Below, one piece after another: positions 1-12,072 of a DNA stretch of 64,000 nt. Both the position numbers and the translations under genes were made by a program. This DNA is from Trichobilharzia szidati (Eukaryota; Platyhelminthes; Trematoda; Strigeidida; Schistosomatidae), in contig OX235273.1 in the NCBI GenBank assembly GCA_944472155.2, positions 4,313,204 through 4,377,203 of the forward strand, given 5' to 3'. Every line of letters begins with the position of its first letter. Position 1 is the stretch's first letter. The notes under the pieces are model-generated. The model saw only the letters and a program-made list of their open reading frames with translations. It made no database searches and was not told the DNA's origin.

Positions 1-69
1 TCGTATGTAACTTACACATATAGTCAGTAAACGTTTGGGTCGGTGATACGGTTTGACTGGATCAAATAG

Positions 70-1270
70 CAACTCTACGCAACTTCATCAAAAGGAAATT
101 AGAATGGCAGTCACATCTCTCTCCACCTCAACTTCATCCACTTTGGAAAGGCCTTCGATGGCGCTGACCATGAAGTAATTTGGAAACTGCTTCAGCATTA
201 CAGCATGCAGTGCCCAAGTCTTCATCAAATTCATTCAACAGCTATATGACAGTGTCAAGTGATCCACAACAGAAAACCCTAAGAAGACTTTCAAGTGAAG
301 TTATAAGTTAGACAAGGCTGCCCACTACTATCACCGATGATATTTCCAATTGTGGTCGACTGGATTATCCGTCAAACTGTGCGTTGTGAGTCAGAAGACA
401 GGAATATGCTGGACCACCGATAAGAAGGCTCTAGAAAATATGGATTTCATGTGTGAATGATTTATGTCGACTGTCAAACAAAATCAAAGATCTACAGGCA
501 AGAACCAACAAGTTGGCAGAAGAGGCAAGCAGCGAAGACAGGACTCTAGGTGAACGTCGAGAAGATGAAGGTGATGAGGATAACTAACCGACAGCAACAA
601 CAACCAGCACCAGTCACCATTAAGAGGAGAGATTTGACAGAGGTTAATTCCTTCACCTATTTAGGGACCATCGTTTCAACTACAGACAGTCAGAAACGGT
701 CAGTCAGAAACGGATGGGCGAGATACGCCTTCTTCAATCTGAAACCAGTTTGTAAATATTCTGCACACAATCAGCATAAAGAACAAGATTCGGATTCTTT
801 TCAGCCCAAATGTTAATAAAGTCAGTTCTTTTATATGGGTAAGAAACTTACACTGCGCATGGATCACGGAAAGCATTTACGACATGCCACTGCAGACGTT
901 TATCAATAGCTGCCTTGCTGGCTTCATGTTGGAGATCATATGGCCAGAAAGAGTAGGAACAGAAAACTGTAGGAAAAAATCAACAAATAACTTACTGCTG
1001 AACGAATATGTAGGAGAAAATGGAGATAGACCACACTCACGCTGAGGATACCTTTGAGCATCAGATCAGACCTTGAGTGGGACCCGAATGGAAAACGACG
1101 AATGGGTCGTTCGAGAGTGACATAGAACAGACCACGTGAGAATGAGATAAGAGATTATGAACAATCGTAGAACCAGTTAAAGAGGACCGTAGAAAAAAGG
1201 ACAAAGTGGAGACGTTCTGTTGAAGCCCTATATTGCATTCGGAACCCAAGAGAACAATTATAATAATATA
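70..1270 (+). mobile_element. RTE-1 non-LTR retrotransposon, 3' part, decayed
   Basis: Broken reading frames resemble the reverse-transcriptase thumb and C-terminus of an RTE-like element: AFDGADHEVIWKLLQHY at about 150-200, TNRQQQQPAPVTI at about 585-625, then FTYLG at about 650. The 3' end is near 1265, with a weak TAATAAT tail. Many stops and frameshifts; 5'-truncated. Assignment to the SR2/Perere-3-like RTE group of schistosomes is inference. Confidence 0.7.
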
Positions 1271-2880
1271 AAAGTACTTCTAATTCTTCTCCGATCCAAT
1301 ACAATGTCAGGTAACATTGTTTGGTTATGAAGATGACGCCTTGACATGCGTAACACTGTAGTGGCAGTATTGTCTTGCTTAGTTTTGTAAACTCGATGCG
1401 AACTAAACCCATAAGTTACGACCAACCACCCTTAACAGACAGCTGGCGTGTATATGCATGCAATCGCGTATAACCCAGTGAAACGACTAGATATCCCCAA
1501 AAGTTTCATCCAGGAACGATAAAACTATTCTTACCCGGTATGCATATCTCTGATGTCTGTTTACCAAAGTCCTTCAAGCCTTTACATTACGACTGACAGA
1601 AGACGAGAGCCTAATTAGAATAGTTTCAAGGTTAGGTTGAATTGTCAAATGATACATTAGTGATTTAAGTAGACTGATTAGTAGTACGGGGAAGAGGCAG
1701 AATTCAAACACCTTTCCCGATTAACGCGTCATATTTAATGACTCATAAAGTGAAATTAGTCTGTTTTTTTCTGGTTTAACTTTGATTTTCATCTGTCTTT
1801 TAAGGCAACTGTTAATTTCTTAACTGACAACTCGGCAATCTTCCAGTTGTTATAAAATCGTCAGCAGCAATTTTCTTCTTATGACTAGACGTATTCCCGT
1901 GTAATGTACAATGAAATGTAACGCAAAGGTTCTTCATTTTCACTTATTAATATTGATTAGCAGAAGATTAGAGCTACAGCTCATAGGTTCAATCATTGGG
2001 TCATGGGCTCGGAACCCACCCCGTCAACTACGGTATTTACAGCCAGGTATCAGTATGCTGTTCATTAGTGTTTTTAGTTGTTTGTAAAAATCTTCCTTGA
2101 TCAATTGTTTCGCCTTCTTTGTGCCACTGTGCATATCATCGGATACTTGTAACCTTCCTTCCTTCCTTTTGAGTTGAATCTTGCTGTCATAACTCTGGAT
2201 AAAATTGGTTCCCACTGCATTAGGGCTTTGGCTGCCACCGGTGACATCACGACAGCCAGTCGCTGCCTTAGTTCACTCGTAGTTGTCGTCTGAGTGACTG
2301 GAGTAGACTACTGACTGTACAGTTGACAAATTAAAACGGTCCACATCCATTCCATCTATTGTCGCAAATGCTCAACACTTCTGTGCCATATCCTTTCATT
2401 TCTTTGGATACCTGGGCAGCCTTCCAAGCCAGCCTCGTATATTGTACTTACATTCCACATCCCCATTCTTATTCTAGCTTTCATTTCGAGAAGACGCATC
2501 GGTTAGCCGAATGGCCTCCCGAAGGCTGGCTTTAGCCAGCCCACTGTGTCATTTCGCCTCTCTAATTCCTTGTACGCTGAAGTTTCTGTAACAGTTTGAA
2601 TGATTAAATAGAGTAGGGTAGCTAGCCCCAAGCCAACCCTCCCTCTTTCCCTGGACCGGGACCAGCCAGAAAACTAGTCAGTTCTCAATGATTCGCTAAC
2701 TGATGCCAGTTCATGATCTGACTTAAAATTCAGCCAAATCCCTACAGTCCAACCTAATACCCACTGGGTGGAGCTTCTAGATTTCTAGTGGGAAGTCTTC
2801 ATCAGTGGGTTTCACTACAGTTGAATATGAGAATACATAACTGCCGATGATATTCGGGTGGCTGTTGCCGCAGATGGCAA
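1271..2880. other. No gene recognised
   Basis: AT-rich intergenic sequence without a convincing reading frame. About 2610-2665 resembles the body of SINE-G on the - strand (GTAGCTAGCCCCAAGCCAACC and the following pyrimidine-rich stretch). Confidence 0.4.
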
Positions 2881-3080
2881 AAATTGGCAGAGGTTCAAAT
2901 TCATCAGGTATTCGATTCCGTTGCAGAGTAGTAGCTCGCTCGTCAATAAACTCGTCCTAGAAGCTGAAGATTCTAGGTACAGTGTGATTTAGGGAAACAG
3001 CTGTCCAGTACTCTATGGTTTTCACTCTCTGTCCAACTGATTTGAAATCGATGATGAAGTCATCAGCGGACCAGCAAAGA
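2880..3080 (+). mobile_element. SINE-A remnant
   Basis: Ends in sequence like AAACAGCTGTCCAGTACTC followed by GGTTTTCACTC and a terminal region with GATGATGAAGTCATC. It matches the 3' arm of better SINE-A copies, but the hammerhead stem II is lost. Confidence 0.4.
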
Positions 3081-3984
3081 TTGTTAACCTATTGTGTTAG
3101 CCACTAGTCCCACTTACAGGATAATCATCTGTGTACTGTCTATGCCTTGGGCTTTTATCCAAACATATGTTTTATAACTTATTGTGTAGATATACATTAC
3201 GTCATTTATTAGAGGGATCTTATTTAGTTAACCATGATAATGAATCACACTCGTGTTTGGAAGTCGATATAATAATAATAATAATCATAACAACAGTAGA
3301 AGTGACGATGAATGTATGTAATAAATTATGCTGAAAAATTTCCCTGAAAAATTAAAATTACAATCAGACATATCTAACTGATTTAAGGACAGAATTATGA
3401 CTTCTTTTTCCTCTTCTTCCTCTTACTATTCCTGTTCTGGGAAAAACAAAGTACATACATCACTATTCTTAGTCCTGTCCTAAAACAACGCCTTAATCTC
3501 GTGTTACTGTTTTTTCGGGTGTTCCATCTCCCCACTGTGTCATTCAACATGATGTGCTACTACTATACTACTACTTAACATCTAAACTGGCACTACTACT
3601 TCCACTTACCAACTACTGTGTAATCAGTCCCCCTCACCGCCAGTTTTTCCTCACAGTTTATCTTCCGAATTTTCTTTTTTTACTTCAGCTACAAAGTGAA
3701 CATCACTCAAATACAAAATGATGTTGTAGTCTAGATTCACTTGAAAATTCAGTCTATATGACGTCATCTCTTCGGTAGGAAGAAAAGGATGAAGAGAGTG
3801 AGAGGGAGAGAGGGAGGTGGAGAAAGAAGGATAAGGACTTTGTGTTTGACTAAGTGGGAAAAAACCTAGTTTATTCGATTTTTTTACATATTTTGGTTCT
3901 TGTCTGAAAAACTGAACATGCCTGTTATGCGTATAGGCATACACACCATACTATATTTTATTTATCTGTGTATTTTGTACCCAA
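3081..3984. other. No gene recognised; simple repeats
   Basis: Contains an AAT/ATC microsatellite near 3270-3292, pyrimidine-rich runs near 3400-3425 and a purine-rich GAGAGG tract near 3785-3830. No coding potential seen. Confidence 0.5.
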
Positions 3985-4113
3985 GTTTCGATCATGGACT
4001 GAGAGAGAACCATTAAAAACCAGTGGAAGGAGTACTGGACAGCTATTTCTTCCCATTAGTTTGGGACTCATTATCAGTATTCACCCATCGGGGTTCGAAC
4101 CCAAGGCCTTCCT
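3985..4113 (-). mobile_element. SINE-A fragment
   Basis: Reverse-oriented 3' arm (AGAGAACCATT, AGTACTGGACAGC, TTTGGGACTC) plus a B-box-like GGTTCGAACCC. The hammerhead core is eroded. It abuts the 3' end of the next RTE-1 copy. Confidence 0.6.
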
Positions 4114-4114
4114 T

Positions 4115-5310
4115 CAGCAACATATCTCCATTTTGTTCTATTCTCTGCGGTTCTGTTAAGCTGGTATCAAGATCGCGCATAGTGTCTCATCTCCCCACAT
4201 GATCTCCTCCATGTCACACTCGGGTTTCACTCCAGGACTGGTCTGGCTCACTATGTCATCCAACGGTTTCATCAGTGTTTGCCCGATCCATCTCCATTTT
4301 CCTCGGAATATTTCTTGCGCAACAGATTCTTGATTGGTTCTTTTCTTCGGCTTCTTGTTTGTTAATTCTTTCCGACGGGTCATCTGATCTTCAGTATGGA
4401 GTCATTGAATGCAGCTATTGATAAAGGACTGCAGTGACTCTTTGGAAAGTCTTTTCTTGACGCTCAGTGCAAGTTTCTGACCCATAAAGAAGAAATAACT
4501 TACCTCAAAATTTGTGTTGAAAATTTGGATCGCGTTCTTTATGTTGACTGTGTGTGGAATATTTCCAAACTAGTTTCAGGATGATGAAGGTGTATCTTGT
4601 CTCTCCGATTCTGGCCAGCTTTGACATCTTAATCCATTCTGACTGCCTGTATTTGAAACGATGCTGGCTGCCTAGATAAGTAAAGGAATTAGCCTCTGTC
4701 AGATCTCTCCTATTGATGGTGACTGCTGCTGGTTGTTGTTGCTGTCTGTTGGTCATCTTCATTACCTCCATCTTCTCTATGTTCACCTGGAGTCCTATCT
4801 TCGCTGCCAACCACTTCAGCCAGTTTATTGGTTTTACACCTGTCTGTCTTTGAGTTTGTTTGACATTCGACATGAGTCATCCACATGCGATATCCAGATC
4901 TTCTAGAGTCTTCTTATCAGTAGTCCGGTATATTCCTGTCTTCCCACTCCCATCGCGCATTCTCCTGCATAATCCAGTCCACCAAAATTGGAAATATCAT
5001 CGGTGATAATAGAGGGCAGCCTGTTACTACTCCTGTCTTCAATTCCAAGTCTTCGCAAAGATTTCTCTTGTGGATCACTTGACACATGGCATTGTTACAT
5101 AACCAGCTGTTGATAGAGGTTAACAAAAAGATTTGTGGCACCGCACTCCATAGTTTTGAAGTAGTCTTCAAATAACTTCTTTGCTGACGCTGTGGAAGAT
5201 CTTTCCAAAGTCGATAAAGTTGAGGTGGAGAGAGATGTGACTGCCATTCTATACTCTAATTGATGCCGTTGCATGGAGCTGCTATTGACATAAGCATTGA
5301 AATATCACTC
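4115..5310 (-). mobile_element. RTE-1 non-LTR retrotransposon, 3' part
   Basis: Minus-strand fragments include KIGLQVNIEKMEVMKMTNRQ, SFTYLGS, and near 4156-4383 the terminal PDVKPECDMEE-like region typical of this family's last residues. 5171-4917 carries the RT segment with IHKRNL and TGVVTGCPLL (the usual RQGCPLL motif altered). No intact ORF; 5'-truncated near 5310. Confidence 0.7.
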
Positions 5311-5514
5311 AAGCAAATTAGAATCACTCTGTCAAACTTAAGTGAATAATATCTCAAGCGGTGTATTTTTATGAACTGAGTTCACAAAGCCAAAGCTTTT
5401 CCGCTTACTGTATGACTTGTAAATGCCTTATGTTTCTCTCATCCTCAACGTATTTAAGTAATCATGAGAATTCAGTTGACGTTGAACTGTCGAACTCTAC
5501 AGCTTACAGGAATC

Positions 5515-5645
5515 TAATTGATTTCATATATGATGACGGACTGATATCAATTAGAGAACCACTGAAAATGACAAAAGTGAACAACGGTTGTTTCATCCCA
5601 CTTTGGGACTCTTCAGCACTACGCATCCATCACACCATAGAGCCG
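5515..5645 (-). mobile_element. SINE-A fragment with hammerhead
   Basis: The reverse of the SINE-A 3' arm: GACGGACTGATATCA, TTAGAGAACCACTG, then the hammerhead-like fold described separately. The tRNA-like head is missing. Confidence 0.6.
5574..5623 (-). ncRNA. Hammerhead ribozyme-like fold, core conserved (in SINE-A)
   Basis: Read on the - strand: core CTGAAGA (complement of 5610-5616), stem II GTCCC/GGGAT, GAAA (complement of 5591-5594), stem III about ACAAC/GTTGT and a GUU cleavage triplet. Stem I pairs GTG/CAC plus one A-U pair. The catalytic residues are intact although stems I and III have drifted. Confidence 0.5.
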
Positions 5646-5739
5646 AAAACCCTTAAGTTTCGTGGCAAGATTAATTAGTTGACGTATGTTATTAATAAGT
5701 TACTCGTACATGAAAGCAGTAAGGTACTTTTTGAGTATT

Positions 5740-6660
5740 TATGTCACCTTGATCTGATTATTGATCACTGTAGATCGATTCGAATGTCCTACAGTTAGTG
5801 ATATTAACAAGCAGTAATAATAATAAAGATATAACAGCGAATAGAATATCAACTAAAATTAAGGAAATTTCACAAAAATTCTGGATTATTCAAACCTGGA
5901 TGGCCAAAGTAATGATAATGACTGAGCTAACTTCTTTTGGGTGCATAAATTAGGCTTATTAATATGAATCCCCACAGCCTCAGCAATACTTAGAAGTCGA
6001 ACTCTTAAAGCGAAATTGAGATTCGTAGGTAAGCGGTAAATGACCCTGAAAGCATAATTAACGTCAATCTTGTGTTCTGTCTCCACAAGATGCGCCAGAA
6101 TAGCGCTGCGAATAGATTTTGCTTGACCTTTGCTTAACCAGGCAGAGTGATGTTCGGAAATTCGACGAGAAACACGCCTAATTCTACGGCCTATGTAACT
6201 GGCTCACTCCACAGCAGCAGTTAAATTGGTATATACACATGGAAGAGGCGAAATTAGGCAGTTTGTCTTTTATTCCCGAACGCAGAAGAGGAGTGGTTTT
6301 AAAAATACAGCGTAATTTAGCAGCAGGGAATGCTCTTTTTACCGCATTTCTGAGGTGATGTGTTAGTATCTCACTTGTGTTGTCTCCTAGGAACTGCATC
6401 TGTAAGAACAAGGCTTTCTTTGGAACTGTTGGTAACTTTGACTGTTTTGGTTTTAGATTCATATTTTTATCAATAAACTTCTCGGGATAACCATTCTCAC
6501 TTAGCAACCATTTAATATTGTTAAGTTCCTAGTCAAGACATTCGTTCGAGCAAATCTCTCTTGCTCTGTGGACCAAGCACTTTATTAGATTGAGTTTGTA
6601 TTTCAAGGGCACAAAGCTGAGAAAATGTGTGTACTGGCCCGTTGATGTAGGTTTTCTATA
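5740..6660 (-). mobile_element. Penelope-like element, C-terminal fragment with GIY-YIG remnant
   Basis: Minus-strand frames give NGYPEKFIDKNMNLK, then KALFLQMQFLGDNTSEIL, then a CIYQFNCCCG region, an altered YIG motif near 6190, EH and LVETEHKIDVNYAFR, then RLLSIAEAVGIHI and PNLCTQKK. This is the order of the PLE connector and GIY-YIG endonuclease end. Frames are broken near 6180 and 6090. The left side shares AATATCAACTAAAATTAAGG with the PLE at 18.5 kb. Confidence 0.75.
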
Positions 6661-7364
6661 AACACTTCTTCTTATTGTGCCATCCTGTAGCCTAAACCAT
6701 AGCGATATTTCTTTTGAAACTGCACACTGTATCTATACATTGAAACAAGTATGTATGTATACATATATATATGTATACAAATATCTCTTTGTGTAGTACA
6801 GAGTATTTCATTACCGAAATACCTAAAAACACCACAGTCCGATTAAGCAGTTAAACAGATAAACTATCTGTTAGAACAATTTTTCATCAGCTGAATAATA
6901 CATAGTGCACTTTATTGATTTAATCACTTAGAATATAGAACCGATCTAATTCCTATTCACACCTTTTTGCAGGTGCACTGATCGATACTTTCGTACTTTA
7001 TCTTTTTTATGGTGTCAGATAAAAAGAGTTGTAGACAATATCCAGTTACTTTAAACTCTGCACACTCTTACACAGTTGCACCTACACACACGCACACACG
7101 AATAAACGTGTAAATATACACTTGCTTACAGGCCTATCACACATCTATCTATCTATGGAATATGATACCATCAATAAATGTTCTTCTTTCTTCATTTTAT
7201 TCCTTGTTGTTCTGAATGTTTATCATTCTTGATGATTAGTCTTCCTTGGGTATTATAAATGTTAACATTATCCATCACTAGAGAGAGAAGAAATTAGAAG
7301 CTTAGAAAGCGAGGGAAAGGGATAGTGTGCGTAGGTTGTGTTTTATGGCAGAAGTTGGAATTCA
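6661..7364. other. No gene recognised; microsatellites
   Basis: A TATG/TA-rich palindromic run near 6748-6782 and a CA-rich run near 7082-7100. Otherwise AT-rich unique-looking sequence. Confidence 0.45.
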
Positions 7365-7545
7365 TCGGCCGCCCACTGGGTTCGGTCCCAATGGCTTAAT
7401 GGCACACATGTTTGCTCGCCTTCTAATTGGAAGGCTGTGGGTTTGAACCTTCTGATAGATGAAACAGCTGTCCAGTACTTCAGCACTGCTTTTCCAATGG
7501 TTCTCTAACCGATGTCAGCTCATGATGAAGTCCTGTACATATAAA
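7365..7545 (+). mobile_element. SINE-A copy, hammerhead partly deleted
   Basis: The tRNA-like head (GGTCCCAATGGCTTAATGG, B box GTGGGTTTGAACC) leads into GATGAAACAGCTGTCCAGTAC. Stem II and half of the core are deleted. The terminal arm GGTTCTCTAACCGATGTCAG is well kept. Confidence 0.65.
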
Positions 7546-7745
7546 TGTCCAAATCAAGTTCACTTTTAACAGTTTGAAAAACATTTTGGGCATTGGATAC
7601 ATAATATTTATTATTATTATTATAAAACATTTTTGTATTTCCCGGTGAATGAATGAAAAACAAAACGGTATCGCCATTTTTACAGATGTTTCACTGATTA
7701 AAACGCTGTTAATATCTTTATCAAAGTGATATTAAACCGAAATCC
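7545..7745 (-). mobile_element. PLE terminal repeat fragment
   Basis: The - strand reads like the end of the PLE at 43.9-44.06 kb: a TTTGATAAAG hammerhead remnant, CGTTTTGTTTTTCATTCATT, AAATACAAAAATG and CCAATGCCCAAA. No coding part is attached. Confidence 0.55.
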
Positions 7746-7817
7746 AGAATATATTATAGATGTAATGTTAATTCATGGAAAATTACCATTGTAACGTGGA
7801 GAAAATCGAAAGAAGGG

Positions 7818-9435
7818 ATTCAACGAAGAGCCTCTTTCCAATGAATTTATTATCAAGCTGCACAATCGTATACATATGCTTGGTTTTAAGGAAGTTATAT
7901 CCGGTGACGGAATTGAATCAAAGGTGTGAAACATAAAAAAATTACGGTAGCATGAAATGCAATTGAAATGTTTTTGTGATTATAATCATAGTTCATTGTA
8001 AAGTGGCAAAAAAGATATTATTATTTATTTATTATCATTATTATTCCCGTACGTTCCCAGTGGAACATAGAGCTTCAAGCTAGAGGCTCTAAGTTTCGAT
8101 AGCTCTGGTGTTTTACTTTTACGGGATGGGGTCGCTAGCCTCATGCCCAACCTTTCCTCTTTACCAGCCTTATTACTGACTTAGAGAGGTAAAGGAGAGC
8201 GTCGGTGGCCGGGGATCGAACCCCGGACCATATAAGGCGTGGTTGGCAAGTATTCTACCGCTGTGCCACCGACGCACTAATTAATGCCATACATAGAATA
8301 ATTCACAGGATGTATAGAACTTAGAATGGAGTGTGAAACTATAGGACTAATAGGCTAATCGAATAAAATGAAAACGTTACGTAACACTGTGTGATAACAT
8401 ACAGTTCAACGTTGCAAAATAGAATTGATTTAGAATGACAAGGGGGACGAGTGAAATAATTCCGGGGACAATTCAAAGTAAGAATAGTAAAGTAGTAACA
8501 ATTAACTTAATAAAGGAAGAGTATGCAAATTGAATAAACAAAACGAAAAATAACAAATAGAGCCAAAATATGAATAGGGATTACCATATTTTAGCATAGA
8601 GGGATTCAGACCATGAAAGTTGGAGTGTTTAATAGTGTGAAATATTCCCAAGTCATGAATCAAAAGTCAATCTGACACCTTTTATAATCTTGAACTGACT
8701 TGTCAATTTTCCTACCCCACACTCTACAAATCCATTATGACTAATCACCACCACTGTCCCCCATTTTACAATATTTTGTAATTGATTTCAGCCTACCACA
8801 TTTGTCACACAAATACGTCTATTTATTTTGACACCCCATAACTAATCTGTTATTCTACGTTAAAAAAATGAATCCGCCGCCGCATAACTGGCCTTTACTG
8901 TGACGACAACAAATATATTCTATTTTATAACTGCAAGTACCTGAAGAGAAGGATATATTGAGAAGAATATTCTTCGGTCAGAATGACTTTTAATTCATGT
9001 TACGGGAAAGTTGGAGGGGTTAAACGAACTTTTCTGTATACAGAGATCTGACTTTTCTGTTTCCATGGTCAAAGCTTCAGCAATACAGATGAGTCGGATA
9101 CATGGTAAATTACTTTTTGCGTTGTAGATGACTTTGAAGGCAGAGGCTGTAGAGATAGGGTGATCATTATCGACCAAATATTCAATGATCGCGCTCCTTA
9201 TTGCTCCACTCCCACCTCTTCGTAACCATGTAGGACAGTGTTCTTGTATCCTCTTGGACAAAACTCTAGTCGAACGACCGATATACCTAGCTCCACATAA
9301 GCAGGTGAATTAATAAATGCATATGCTTTGTTCCGTACATGACATTAATTGTTTTGCCACTTCACATTGAACTGTGACTACAATCACAAACATTTTAATT
9401 TCGAATGCATTTCATACTACTGCTATTATTATTTT
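7818..9435 (-). mobile_element. Penelope-like element with inverted terminal sequences
   Basis: Left end ATTCAACGAAGAGCCTCTTTCC to about 8010 and right-side 9310-9430 are related in inverted orientation (TTATAATCACAAA-like segment around TGCATTTCATAC). Between them, 8995-9300 on the - strand encodes the GIY-YIG tail: an altered GARYIGRS motif at about 9265-9295, then RIQEHCPTWLRRGG, AIIEYLVDNDHP, FKVIYN, IRLICIAEAL and SDLCIQKSS. The reverse transcriptase is missing. A SINE-G is inserted near 8020-8277. Confidence 0.7.
8020..8277 (-). mobile_element. SINE-G (tRNA-Gly-like head) nested in a PLE
   Basis: The - strand starts with GCGTCGGTGGCACAGCGGTA, close to the start of a tRNA-Gly, with B box GGTTCGATCCCC. 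Its body matches the copies at 24.8 and 35.6 kb, ending in AGCTCTATGTTCCACTGGGA and an AT-rich tail. PLE sequence resumes at ACTAATTAATGCC. Confidence 0.7.
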
Positions 9436-9942
9436 ATCTATTCACGCCTAACATTTTTTGTGTTCAATAACGTTCTAGTCAGCCTGTTTTACTGTCATGA
9501 CCTCAGTGGAATAGTTCTATAATAAAATTGATATGGTCATTTTTATTTATTTTTATCTTTGTAGCACATTTTCAGTCCTTCATTAATTAAGGAATTAGTT
9601 ATCAACCCTGTAGATTTTATAAGACTATTCTCATCTTTTCAAACATTGCTAGTGCTCATGCACTCTGATTTATTTTTTTACTTTTTTTGACGATAACCTC
9701 TGATAGATGAATGACCTTAACCTGTGACCTTGACCTGTTGTCAATTAACACTGTACATTAAATAAACCCCCTAAATAATTGTACAGGTTTAGAGTGAAGT
9801 TACGAAAAGTGATTTCTTTGCTCCCTTAAGTGTTCTTAATTAAATTACATGCGATTTCTTCATACCTTGAACTAAAATCTATAAACTCAGCTTGTATACA
9901 CTAACTTAATCACCGTTTTTCAGCATATGGCGATTTTTACAT

Positions 9943-11411
9943 TAAGAACGCAATATTCAGCGAAGAGACTCTTTCCAACGAATTTATTATCAAGTTGTAC
10001 AATCGTATATATATATATGGTTTTTTTAATAAAAATTTTATCCGGTGAGGGAATTAGGTCAAAGGTATGAATACATGAAGTAATAATAGTATGAAATGCA
10101 ATTAAAATATTTGTGATTATAATCATAGTTTAATGTCAAGTGGCAAAATAATTAATGTCGCATATAGAATAATACATAAGGTGTATAGATTTTGGAAAGG
10201 GGTACATAATTATAGGATTAGTAGACGAATATAAAATGTTACATAATATGGTGTATAATCTGATAAGATAGAATTCATATTGTAAAAGAGTACATAGAAT
10301 AACTAAATAAACAAAATAAATAAATGTCTATCCCTCTACGGCCAAGGCAAAAGTAGGGATTGTACATACTTCTTTTGTACACAAAGGTCTGGCTTAAAGT
10401 CATGAATTGCCAAGGCCTCAGCTGTCTTTAGAAGTATGTAACGAAGAAAACGCGGGAAGTTAGCATGGATTCTATATATGATCTTAAAATCATGGTCAGG
10501 GTTAACAGAGTGACAGAAGTCGATCAGGTGTTCCAGAAGAGAGCTTCTCACACACTTCCTTTCTTCCTTGTAAAACCAAGCTGGAATATGTTCTCGTATC
10601 GTGTGAAAAGCGTCCTCTGACTACGGCCAATGTACCTTGCTCCACAAGAGCAGGTGAAGTGATAGACGCACATGGAGGCGGCCAGAGGGGGGCTTCTATT
10701 TTACAGAGGTAGAGAACAACTTGTGGCTAGTGAACGTCATATTTAATTTTGCTGCATAGAACGTCTTACTGACTGATTTAGAGAGAAGATTTTTGAGTAT
10801 ATCTGAAGCTTGATCACCTTTGAATTCCAAGTTCATGAATAAGGTTTTCTTTGGAACTGAGCCGGTGACCAGTTTAGACTGCTTGTCTTTCATGTTGCTG
10901 TCAATAAATCGGTTAGGGTAACCGTTTTCTACGAGAGTGGCTTTTAAGAGGTCAAGTTCTGAGTCAACAAAATCAGAACTACAAATTTTCCTTATGCTAA
11001 GGCAAAGCAAATGAATTAGGTTTCTTTTCCTGGAAATAAGCACCCAACTGTAAAAATTAGTTAGTTGTCCGTTCCATGTACGTTTCCGGTGGATAGATCT
11101 TATTTTATCAAATTTCCCACCATGTTATGTAACATTTTATATTCATATACTAATCCTATAATTATATATCCCAAACCTTATGTATTATTCTATACACGAC
11201 ATTAATTATTTTGCCACTTGACATTAAACTATGATTATAATCACAAATATTTTAATTGCATTTCATACTATTATTATTTCACTTGTATTCACACCTTTGA
11301 CCTAATTCCCTCAACGGATATAATTTCTTAAAAACCATATATATATATATATGATTGTACAGCTTGACAATAAGTTCGTTGTAAGGAGTCTCTTCGCTGA
11401 ATTTTTACATT
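9943..11411 (-). mobile_element. Penelope-like element with about 200-bp inverted terminal repeats
   Basis: Left end (ATTCAGCGAAGAGACTC from 9955) and right end (GAGTCTCTTCGCTGAAT near 11387-11403) are inverted copies extending about 200 bp inward. Minus-strand frames 11043-10696 and 10551-10336 encode RNLIHLLCLSIRKICSSD, ENGYPNRFID, LVTGSVPKKTLFMNLEFKGD, then, after a frame break that holds the endonuclease motif (CACGARYIG-like near 10620-10650), SSLLEHLIDFCHS and KPDLCVQKK. Both flanks carry ATTTTTACATT. Confidence 0.75.
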
Positions 11412-11629
11412 GTCAAACGAATGAATGGGTAAAGATAACAAAACCGTATGCTGACTTTTGAATATGATAAATGTGTGAAATTAAAAAAATATCGTTTGTA
11501 TAATGAAATCGCTTATCCTTTTGTGTTGATTTGTTATTTCATGGTGGGGGTGGGTGGAGTAGAGATGTTGGAACTAGGCCGAATTCTTTTTGAGTCCTCC
11601 ATTCCCATTCAGAAAATTTGGATTCTAAC

Positions 11630-11850
11630 TGGTGGATGGTGACTAGCTATGTGGAATCCAGAACAACACGCATTTCGTCCTATTTGGGACTCGTCCTCTG
11701 GATGTACCTGCATTTCCCAGTGAGTGATGATATTCCCACCAAGGCTCGAATCCAGTGCCCATAGTTTCCAACAGCAGAGCGTTATCCAACTAGATAACTT
11801 GGGCCACGAGAGCCACCTCTTGTGCAACAGGTCACATTAATTATTTAATT
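11630..11850 (-). mobile_element. SM-alpha-like SINE with mutated hammerhead
   Basis: Read on the - strand: tRNA-like head (GTGGCTCTCGTGGCCCAAG, B-box region GCACTGGATTCGAGC), then GCAGGTACATCCAG and stem II GTCC/GGAC with GAAA. The core is AGGACGA instead of CTGAYGA, so C3 and U4 are lost and it should be inactive. Confidence 0.65.
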
Positions 11851-12072
11851 GAATTTTAGATTTTCCCGTCGATTGATTGGACCGAAGTGCTCGGTCTCAG
11901 GTTGACATGTCAGCTTCTTATGCAGATGTTTCGACGATGTCTGGGCATGTAATTAGAAGTTAATTGGTGGATAGCAACTAGCAGTGGAATTCAGGATGCA
12001 TCTTCACAAGAAGCCGACATGTTAATCTGAGACCGAGCACTTCGGTCCAATCAATCGACAGGAAAATCTAAA
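11850..12072. repeat. Fold-back pair of SM-alpha-like 3' bodies
   Basis: GATTTTCCCGTCGATTGATTG (11859 on) and its complement ending at about 12070 (CAATCAATCGACAGG then AAAATC) form inverted arms of about 80 bp. Each contains the GAGCACTTCGGTCCAATC segment. The spacer holds TTAATTGGTGGATAGCAACT, the usual sequence next to the hammerhead. Confidence 0.65.
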
